Of a stretch of DNA of 26,903 nucleotides, positions 21,971 through 26,903 are shown piece after piece. The stretch is taken from positions 1 through 26,903 of the forward strand of contig JACKOX010000033.1 of the NCBI GenBank assembly GCA_024233975.1. Direction: 5' to 3'. Made by a program: the position numbers and the translations under genes. The stretch comes from Rhodanobacteraceae bacterium. Its GTDB lineage: Bacteria > Pseudomonadota > Gammaproteobacteria > Xanthomonadales > Xanthomonadaceae. Below the pieces are notes generated by a model. That model ran no database searches, was not told the origin of the DNA, and saw only the letters and a program-made list of their open reading frames with translations. Within the stretch, counting starts at the first letter, position 1; each line of letters starts with the position of its first letter.

Positions 21971-22930
21971 ATGACGGCAAACAATACCAACGGGGGTACG
22001 GGCGGCGGTGTACGCGTCGTCCAGATCGACGACGAGCGCGCCGGCCAGCGCCTGGATAACTTCCTGCTGGGGCAGTTAAAAGGTGCGCCCAGGTCATTGA
22101 TTTACCGGATATTGCGTACCGGTCAGGTACGTGTGAACGGTGGCCGCGCCAAGGCCGACCAGCGCCTGTCAGCTGGCGACAGCGTGCGTATCCCACCGGT
22201 CCGTCTCACGGAGTCGCGAGACGATGCTCCCGGTCCGTCGCCCAAGCAGATCGCCACCATCGAGAAGGCCATCGTCTTCGAGGACGACTGGCTGCTGGCC
22301 CTGGCCAAGCCGTCGGGCATCGCCGCCCACGGCGGTAGCGGGGTGCGCTTTGGCGCCATTGAGCTGATCCGCGCGGCGCGCCCGAATGCCTCGCTGGAGC
22401 TGGTGCATCGACTGGATCGCGACACCTCCGGCCTGCTGCTGATCGCCAAGAAGCGCACCGCGCTGCTGCAACTGCAGGCACTGATGCGCGACGGTGGCAT
22501 CACCAAGCAGTACCTGGCGCTGCTGGTCGGACGCCTGAAGGGCGACAGTTTCACCGTCGACCTGCCGCTGGAGCGTGGCAAGCAGGGCGGCGAGCGCATG
22601 GTGCGCGTCGGCGACGACGGCAAGGACTCGGTCAGCCACTTCAAGGTGCTGGAGCGCCGCGGCGGTCACAGCTACGTCGAAGTCCGCATCGATACCGGGC
22701 GCACGCATCAGATCCGCGTCCATGCCGCACATCTCGGCCATCCGGTGGCCGGTGACGACAAGTACGGCGACCGCGAAGCCAATCGCCGACTGCGCGAGAA
22801 GGCCGGTCTCAAGCGCCTGTTCCTGCATGCCGCATCGCTGGAATTTGCTCTAGACGAAGGCCGCCGGCCGTACCTGCTGAATGCGCCGCTGCCTGACGAT
22901 CTGAGCGACGCGCTGAATCGTCTCGGCTAG
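21971..22930 (+). CDS. rluC: 23S rRNA pseudouridine synthase, RluC-like (RluA family)
   Basis: RluC converts uridines 955, 2504 and 2580 of 23S rRNA (E. coli numbering) to pseudouridine. The 319-residue protein has an S4 RNA-binding domain (about 25-80; Q-R-L-D-N-F-L-L-G and R-T-G-Q-V-R-V-N-G) and a catalytic domain with H-R-L-D-R-D-T-S-G at 146-154, where D149 is the nucleophilic aspartate. I-D-T-G-R-T-H-Q-I-R-V-H-A-A-H-L-G-H and G-D-x-K-Y-G are further family motifs. Length equals E. coli RluC (319). The ATG at 21971 follows G-G-A-G. The place next to and divergent from rne is the common arrangement for rluC, which supports this over RluD. It converges with the next gene, only six bases between stops. 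Confidence 0.93.
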   Translation: MTANNTNGGTGGGVRVVQIDDERAGQRLDNFLLGQLKGAPRSLIYRILRTGQVRVNGGRAKADQRLSAGDSVRIPPVRLTESRDDAPGPSPKQIATIEKAIVFEDDWLLALAKPSGIAAHGGSGVRFGAIELIRAARPNASLELVHRLDRDTSGLLLIAKKRTALLQLQALMRDGGITKQYLALLVGRLKGDSFTVDLPLERGKQGGERMVRVGDDGKDSVSHFKVLERRGGHSYVEVRIDTGRTHQIRVHAAHLGHPVAGDDKYGDREANRRLREKAGLKRLFLHAASLEFALDEGRRPYLLNAPLPDDLSDALNRLG

Positions 22931-22936
22931 TTTCGG

Positions 22937-24427
22937 TCAGCGCTGCAGCAGAAATCGGCTGCCGATCTCCGCATTGCGCAGCAGCGTCGGCGACAACAAC
23001 GTCAGCGCCGCCAGTCCCAGCAGCCAGTGCGACAGGATCAGAGGAAGCAGTGCGCGATGGCGTTGCGCCAGCCAGCACCATCCGGCTGCGGCTAGCGCGC
23101 TGAACAGCATCAGCGCCGGGTTGGGGAAGTGCAGCAGCCCAAAGCAAAGCGCACTTCCGGAGATCGCCACGACGCGATCATTCGTCCATGATTCTGCCAT
23201 CGGCCGGATCAGGCGTTGCAGCAGCCATTGTTGCAGCGCCACCCAGGGCAGGTAGCGCAGCGCGGCGTTGAATGTCTGCGAATGCCAGACGCTGTCGTCC
23301 AGCAAGAGCAATAGCCCGCAACCGGCCAGCGTGAAAAACAGCGCTGATCGCCAAGCACCAATATCACCGATCCAATGGAGCGGCCTGCTTCTTGAACCCA
23401 GCAGGATTGCGGATGCAGCCCAAAGTCCGAAAACCGCGACCAAGCTCGGGCGCGCGATGTCATCCGGGAGTCCACTGGCGGGCAGAATGAGGGCTGCAAT
23501 GATCAGTAGCAGCGCGGCGACCGAAAACCTGTGAGAGGTGCCGGGCGCACGGACGGCAAGGACCAGTGCGAGCATGCTCAGCGAGATGACCATGCCGTAG
23601 ATGGCTAGGGTGCCCGCTTCACCCCGCGTGAAACGGAGCCAGACTGTCATTGCTCCGTGGACAGCTTTTTCGAGCCGTCCAGACGGCCATGCGGGTTCTA
23701 TGGCCAGTCCCGGTAGCTGTATCTCGCTCTCGTCCACATGCAGCAGCAGGTCGCTGACGCCGTCACTGCCTGGCAATGCGACGCGAACCCCGCATAGCGG
23801 CTGCGTGTGATTCGCCGATACCGCTTCGGCATAGGGGCATCGATGCTTCCACTCGGGCTGGAAGTCGGGTGCAAATCGTAGAGAGGAAAGCGAAAGACTC
23901 GCGTTGTCATCTGACTCCAGGCGAAGCTGAAGTGCGCGGATTGGCCAGTCGGTCGCATCGATTTCCGAGGCAGAGGGATTGCTACCCGGTTCGAGCCTGC
24001 CGCTGGCGATGGTTGCCATGTGCTGGGCGGCGGGTGAGAAGCCGATCAGCTGCCAAGCCACGGGCGCCGATGCTTTGCCATCCAGCGTGACTGACGCCAG
24101 CCGCGACTGCATCAAGCCACCACGAGGTAGTCGCAGCGCCAATGCGATGGGTTCGCCGCTGGATGACAGAGACAGGCCTTCGGCGTCGCGAACCGCGTTG
24201 TCGATACCGGTACTGCCGGCTTGGATCAGGGCGTCTGAGTTGCTGAAATCGACATCGAACGGCGTCGCGCCTGACGCCCAGATCGCGACACGTTCGTCGG
24301 CCTGCGCGAACAGCAGCGCGTGCACGAAGCGACCGGCCAGCCATAGGCTCGCCATGCCGAGCAGGTAGACGGCGGCGAGTACGACAAACGTCGAAACACG
24401 TCGTCTGTCGGCGTTCGCGGTGCTCAC
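22937..24427 (-). CDS. CPBP-like membrane protein with altered catalytic motif
   Basis: This 496-residue protein has one N-terminal membrane segment (about 14-36), a large extracytoplasmic domain (about 40-270), and about eight C-terminal membrane segments. The C-terminal part resembles CPBP (CAAX protease and bacteriocin-processing) intramembrane proteases. Motif 2 (F-x-x-x-H) is F429-G-L-L-H433, and the third-motif histidine is H467 in L-S-H-W-L-L-G. Motif 1, normally E-E-x-x-x-R, is Q399-Q400-W-L-L-Q-R, so both glutamates expected to activate water are glutamine. It may be an inactive relative that binds rather than cuts substrate. Two cysteines in the outer domain (C197, C212) could form a disulfide. 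The start overlaps nothing; its ATG lies ten bases after the stop of the dehydratase gene, so the two are probably one transcript. The CPBP assignment rests on weak motifs. Confidence 0.7.
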   Translation of the reverse strand: MSTANADRRRVSTFVVLAAVYLLGMASLWLAGRFVHALLFAQADERVAIWASGATPFDVDFSNSDALIQAGSTGIDNAVRDAEGLSLSSSGEPIALALRLPRGGLMQSRLASVTLDGKASAPVAWQLIGFSPAAQHMATIASGRLEPGSNPSASEIDATDWPIRALQLRLESDDNASLSLSSLRFAPDFQPEWKHRCPYAEAVSANHTQPLCGVRVALPGSDGVSDLLLHVDESEIQLPGLAIEPAWPSGRLEKAVHGAMTVWLRFTRGEAGTLAIYGMVISLSMLALVLAVRAPGTSHRFSVAALLLIIAALILPASGLPDDIARPSLVAVFGLWAASAILLGSRSRPLHWIGDIGAWRSALFFTLAGCGLLLLLDDSVWHSQTFNAALRYLPWVALQQWLLQRLIRPMAESWTNDRVVAISGSALCFGLLHFPNPALMLFSALAAAGWCWLAQRHRALLPLILSHWLLGLAALTLLSPTLLRNAEIGSRFLLQR

Positions 24428-24437
24428 GAAGGGAAGA

Positions 24438-24791
24438 TCAGCGATTCGCGTCCGCGTACAGGCGCTGTGCCTTGGCCGCGCAGATCAGGTCGTTCTCGCT
24501 GAGGCCGCCGACATCGTGGGTGGAAAAATGCACCACACAGCGGTTGTAGTGGACTTCGAGGTCGGGATGGTGGTCCTCGCGATGCGCGACGAAGGCCAGC
24601 GCGTTCACGAAGGCCATGGTGCGGTGGTAGTCGTCGAAGTCGAACTGGCGGTGCATGGCGTTGCCGTCGGCGTCCAGCTTCCAGCCCTCCAGCGCGGCCA
24701 TGCCTTCGTCGCGGCGCGCGTCGGAAAGCCGGTGCTCGTCGCCGCGGCGCGGTTGGCAGTGGTCGTTGGCGAGAGCGTCGAGCAGGGACAT
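24438..24791 (-). CDS. phhB: Pterin-4a-carbinolamine dehydratase (PhhB/PCD)
   Basis: This enzyme dehydrates 4a-hydroxytetrahydrobiopterin and so recycles the pterin cofactor of aromatic amino acid hydroxylases, in the cytoplasm. From the ATG at 24791 it is 117 residues, the usual length. The signature [E/D]-x-H-H-P-D is seen as R-E-D-H-H-P-D-L, followed by V-H-Y-N-R-C-V-V-H-F-S-T-H-D-V-G-G-L-S-E-N-D, with G-W-K-L before it. The frame extends upstream 17 codons but the homologous part begins near M-S-L-L-D-A-L-A-N-D-H-C, so the internal ATG is preferred although its ribosome site is weak. No phenylalanine hydroxylase gene is in the window. TACAAT on the minus strand (24827-24832) could be the -10 element of a promoter back to back with that of nfuA. 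Confidence 0.93.
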   Translation of the reverse strand: MSLLDALANDHCQPRRGDEHRLSDARRDEGMAALEGWKLDADGNAMHRQFDFDDYHRTMAFVNALAFVAHREDHHPDLEVHYNRCVVHFSTHDVGGLSENDLICAAKAQRLYADANR

Positions 24792-24826
24792 GGCGGTTCC
24801 GTAGGGCGGTTCGTATATGAACGGCA

Positions 24827-24832
24827 ATTGTA
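24827..24832 (-). promoter_or_regulatory. Candidate -10 element for phhB
   Basis: On the minus strand TACAAT, one base from the -10 consensus, lies 35 bases before the phhB start. No good -35 is seen. Confidence 0.35.
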
Positions 24833-24864
24833 GCAAGGCCATCGCCCGCTACCGGTGTGACCGA

Positions 24865-24870
24865 TACAAT
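24865..24870 (+). promoter_or_regulatory. Candidate -10 element for nfuA (near-leaderless)
   Basis: TACAAT lies seven bases before the ATG at 24878, so transcription would begin at or next to the start codon. No -35 hexamer is clear at 17-18 bases. If real, the upstream GTG at 24857 cannot be used as start. Confidence 0.45.
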
Positions 24871-24877
24871 AGGCGAC

Positions 24878-25495
24878 ATGGAAAACACCCGATTCGCGGC
24901 CGTCGATGATGCGGCCATCAACCTCAGCGACGACGCGCGTCGCTACTTCCTCAAGCTGATCGACGGGCAGGGCGGCGATGTCGCCGGCATCCGCATGCGT
25001 GCCATCAATCCGGGCACGGCCAATGCCGACTGTCAGCTCGAGTTCTGCGAGCAGGATGACCTGGCCGGTGACGAGCTGGGCCTCGACTGCAATGGCTTCA
25101 CGCTGTTCATCGAAGCCGCCAGCATCGACGCGCTGACCGATGCCGAGATCGACTACAGCGAATCACGCACCGGCGGCCAGCTCACCATCCGCGCCCCGCG
25201 CCTCAAGCCGCAGGCGCCCACCGACGAGGCGCCGCTGGAACAGCGCCTGCAATGGCTGCTCGACACCGAAATCAACCCGCAACTGGCCTCGCACGGTGGT
25301 CGCGTCGCGCTGGAAAGCATCGACGACGGCGTCGCCATCCTGCGCTTCGGCGGCGGCTGCCACGGCTGCGGCATGGTCGACATGACCCTCAAGAACGGCA
25401 TCGAAAAGACCCTGCGCGAGAAACTGCCTGAGATTACCGGCGTCCGTGACGCGACGGATCACAGCAGTGGTGAGAAGCCGTATTACGCGAGGTAG
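24878..25495 (+). CDS. nfuA: Fe-S biogenesis protein NfuA
   Basis: NfuA carries a 4Fe-4S cluster between two subunits and delivers it to target enzymes such as aconitase, mainly under stress. The 205-residue protein has an N-terminal degenerate A-type (IscA/SufA-like) domain (about 10-108), here with cysteines at 52, 57 and 71 that do not form the usual trio, and a C-terminal Nfu domain (about 118-190) with the cluster-binding C161-H-G-C164 in G-G-G-C-H-G-C-G-M. The end P-Y-Y-A-R is typical (E. coli: P-Y-Y). A GTG start at 24857 is possible but the ATG is preferred because the -10 element lies between them. It is nine bases upstream of the lipoprotein gene, whose ribosome site touches the nfuA stop. 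Slightly longer than E. coli NfuA (191). Confidence 0.95.
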   Translation: MENTRFAAVDDAAINLSDDARRYFLKLIDGQGGDVAGIRMRAINPGTANADCQLEFCEQDDLAGDELGLDCNGFTLFIEAASIDALTDAEIDYSESRTGGQLTIRAPRLKPQAPTDEAPLEQRLQWLLDTEINPQLASHGGRVALESIDDGVAILRFGGGCHGCGMVDMTLKNGIEKTLREKLPEITGVRDATDHSSGEKPYYAR

Positions 25496-25504
25496 GAGGG
25501 ATAC

Positions 25505-25999
25505 ATGAAACTCTCCTTAGCTCCATGGTTTGTACCGATGGCGTTTGGTGCCCTAGCGGGTTGTGCGACGCGAACACCGCTGACTGATGGCAGTCCTGCT
25601 AGCTCCAGTGACATTGAAATCCTCTCCGTTAGCTCGGTGAAGGTAGTCAGCTATCCGTGGTACGAGGAGTGCAAACGGCCTGTCGTCGATCCAGTTGATG
25701 TGTCAATGGTCCAGCTTCTGTCCAATCCAGAAAGGTATGAGGGGAAAGCTATTGCGGTCGTTGGGTACTACAACTCTGGGTTCGAGATGAGTGCGCTTTA
25801 TCTGAGCAAGCTGGATTCTGATAATGATGTAGATCGAAATAGCGTCTGGATAGAAGGATTGGGTGTCTCTCCCGTCGATGACGGCTACGCGTACATTTCA
25901 GGCATTTTTTCCCAGAAAGTTACCGGTCACCTGGGTGCTTGGTCCGCGGGAATCTGCAATGTGTCTGAGTATCAGCCTTGGCCTGGTCACGAGCACTGA
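25505..25999 (+). CDS. Small lipoprotein of unknown function, AT-richer than neighbours
   Basis: This 164-residue protein starts with a lipoprotein signal peptide: M-K-L-S then a hydrophobic run and the lipobox L-A-G-C, with the acylated Cys at residue 20. The mature part has C-K-R-P, then S-M-V-Q-L-L-S-N-P-E-R-Y-E-G-K-A-I-A-V-V-G-Y, S-A-L-Y-L-S-K-L, and Y-A-Y-I-S-G-I-F-S. I recall unnamed families that share a N-P-E-x-Y-x-G-K-x-V-x-V-x-G-Y segment followed by A-L-Y-L, but have no name for them. The ATG follows A-G-G-A-G-G-G closely, and this ribosome site overlaps the nfuA stop codon, so the genes are linked in translation. Base use is visibly AT-richer, with codons ending in A or T (AAA, GAT, AAT, ATA) that the neighbours avoid, which suggests later arrival. 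An integrated cargo gene without its mobile element is one explanation. Confidence 0.8.
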   Translation: MKLSLAPWFVPMAFGALAGCATRTPLTDGSPASSSDIEILSVSSVKVVSYPWYEECKRPVVDPVDVSMVQLLSNPERYEGKAIAVVGYYNSGFEMSALYLSKLDSDNDVDRNSVWIEGLGVSPVDDGYAYISGIFSQKVTGHLGAWSAGICNVSEYQPWPGHEH

Positions 26000-26171
26000 T
26001 TCAGCAGAAGAGCTGCGATGAGTGAAGTGAGCCTCTCATCCGGGTCAATGTGGTGGGTGCCGGAAGCTGAACCAACGCCCGCATCTAGTGTGAAAGTTCT
26101 AGACATCACCTCGAAACTGGCCCTGACACCCACGGGCCAGGATGGCCTGACAACCACTAAAGAGGTGAATC
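26000..26171. other. Leader and promoter region of the phasin-like gene
   Basis: These 172 bases hold no gene; a short frame starting at 26018 only runs into the phasin-like gene in another frame. A 7-base-pair hairpin (CTGGCCC 26117-26123, GGGCCAG 26134-26140) lies in the probable leader, and a very strong ribosome site AGAGGTGA stands at about 26161-26168. No clear promoter hexamers. Confidence 0.5.
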
Positions 26172-26627
26172 ATGGCCAAGCGCAATACCACCAAGAAGAC
26201 CGAAATCGGCGGCCGCGAGCTGGTGCTCGCCGGCATTGGCGCCGTCTCCCTGACCCGCAAGCAGGCGATCCGCGCCTATGACGCGCTGGTTGCCGAAGGC
26301 ACCCAGGCCCGCGATCGCATCGAAAGCGGCGTGACCGAACTGCGCGGCCAGATCGAAGCCCGCGCCAAGCAGGTCCGTGCTGACGTGACCGGTCGCATCA
26401 AGCCGGTCTTCACGCAGATCAACGATCGCGTCGAGCCGATCATCACCACCATCACCAGCCGCGCCGAGAGCGCCAAGAACGACCTGCAGACCCGTCTGCA
26501 GCCGCTGCTGGCCAAGGTCGGTATCGAAACCAAGAAGAAGCCGGCCCCGCGCAAGCGCAAGCCCGCCGCCAAGCGCACCGTGCGCAAGGCAGCCCCGCGC
26601 AAGCGCGTGGCGAAGAAGGCAGCCTGA
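26172..26627 (+). CDS. Phasin-like protein with histone H1-like Lys/Ala-rich tail
   Basis: This 151-residue protein has two parts. Residues about 12-118 are a long helix-forming region (R-E-L-V-L-A-G-I-G-A-V-S-L-T-R-K-Q-A near the start) like the phasin domain that coats polyhydroxyalkanoate granules. Residues about 120-151 are a basic repeat of K-K, R-K and P-A-x-K (R-K-R-K-P-A-A-K-R) resembling AlgP/PhaF and histone H1 tails that bind DNA. PhaF-type proteins join granules to the chromosome and help partition them. No PHA synthase gene is in the window, so a general nucleoid or stress role is equally possible. The ATG follows an almost perfect ribosome site, implying high expression, and a textbook terminator closes the gene 40 bases after its stop. 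Confidence 0.82.
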   Translation: MAKRNTTKKTEIGGRELVLAGIGAVSLTRKQAIRAYDALVAEGTQARDRIESGVTELRGQIEARAKQVRADVTGRIKPVFTQINDRVEPIITTITSRAESAKNDLQTRLQPLLAKVGIETKKKPAPRKRKPAAKRTVRKAAPRKRVAKKAA

Positions 26628-26666
26628 TTCGGCGTTGACCGCTCGCCGGTCTCAACCGCAGGTACG

Positions 26667-26694
26667 AAAACGCCCCGCAATGCGGGGCGTTTTT
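26667..26694 (+). terminator. Rho-independent terminator of the phasin-like gene
   Basis: ACGCCCCGC and GCGGGGCGT form a perfect stem, extended by A/T pairs, around the loop AAT and followed by TTTTTGTTT. A classic strong terminator. Confidence 0.95.
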
Positions 26695-26811
26695 GTTTCC
26701 GCGCGTTGTACGGAGAGCGGGCAGAACGAACCTTGTCGTCAACTTCGCGAAAACGGAAATCCAGCTCTTTGACTATTGACGAGGGGGCATCATGCGTACG
26801 GGAGGGATTGA
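26695..26811. other. Spacer between terminator and hairpin array
   Basis: I see no convincing gene. A frame with a G-A-G-G-G-G-G site and ATG at 26792 runs through the hairpin array and is open at the window end; in one frame the array reads G-G-I-D-G-A-H-P-C-A-P-P, typical of peptides mis-predicted from intergenic repeats. Confidence 0.4.
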
Positions 26812-26884
26812 TGGCGCACATCCTTGTGCGCCACCCGCTTCGCGGGCGGACATTCGTCCGTCCAAAACGGCGTCATGCCGTTTT
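26812..26884. repeat. Array of four consecutive perfect hairpins (REP-like)
   Basis: Four inverted repeats follow each other almost without gaps: a 9-base-pair stem 26812-26833 (TGGCGCACA, loop TCCT), a 5-base-pair stem 26834-26846 (CCCGC, loop TTC), a 5-base-pair stem 26847-26860 (CGGAC, loop ATTC) and an 8-base-pair stem 26864-26884 (AAAACGGC, loop GTCAT). Every stem is perfect. This looks like an extragenic palindromic or non-autonomous element repeated through the genome; its copy number cannot be judged from one copy. Confidence 0.7.
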
Positions 26885-26903
26885 GTCGAACCGAAGGGTT
26901 TGA

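Noticed and set aside
26018..26281. 87-codon plus-strand frame
   Set aside because: Second half is the phasin-like gene read in another frame; no ribosome site comparable with that at 26161-26168.
26706..26903. 65-codon plus-strand frame at the window end
   Set aside because: Made largely of the hairpin array; better explained as repeat DNA than protein.

Overview
The window is high-GC bacterial chromosome. RNase E with a long disordered tail, exonuclease I, an RluC-type pseudouridine synthase, NfuA, a UvrY/GacA-type regulator, FtsX/MacB-type permeases and a phasin-like Lys/Ala-rich protein together suggest a gammaproteobacterium. Lysobacterales (Xanthomonadales), perhaps Rhodanobacteraceae, is my best guess; it is supported by a secreted-protein remnant ending in I-F-A-N-G-F-E, a tail I associate with that group from memory. 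There are no rRNA or tRNA genes, CRISPR arrays, insertion sequences or complete mobile elements that I can see.

Layout. (1) 1-2795, minus strand: exonuclease I (sbcB, cut by the window edge) and a YcaQ/AlkX-like DNA glycosylase, both DNA repair genes. (2) About 2928-3480, minus: a decayed remnant of a secreted Kelch/Ig-like protein. (3) 3498-6101, minus: a double-receiver PAS-GGDEF-EAL cyclic-di-GMP signalling protein. (4) 6373-15925, plus: an operon of a membrane-fusion adaptor, an ABC ATPase and three tandem large FtsX/MacB permeases, preceded by a near-perfect sigma-54 promoter, a candidate IHF site and possible activator half-sites. It is followed after a hairpin by a GacA/UvrY-like response regulator (16002-16640). 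(5) 16668-17883, minus: three small genes (SRPBCC protein, small membrane protein, EthD-domain protein). (6) 17944-22930: RNase E with its own terminator (minus), divergent from rluC (plus). (7) 22937-24791, minus: a CPBP-like membrane protein whose catalytic glutamates are replaced by glutamines, and a pterin carbinolamine dehydratase. (8) 24878-26694, plus: nfuA, an AT-richer orphan lipoprotein gene, and a phasin/histone-like protein with a textbook terminator. (9) 26812-26884: four perfect hairpins packed one after another, probably a dispersed intergenic repeat.

How it fits together. Most of the window is housekeeping (DNA repair, RNA decay and modification, Fe-S assembly). The accessory interest lies in the sigma-54-controlled envelope transporter operon, the c-di-GMP protein beside it, and the remnants and repeats between genes. 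The sigma-54 activator for the operon is not in the window; the GacA-like regulator has a LuxR-type output and cannot itself open a sigma-54 promoter.
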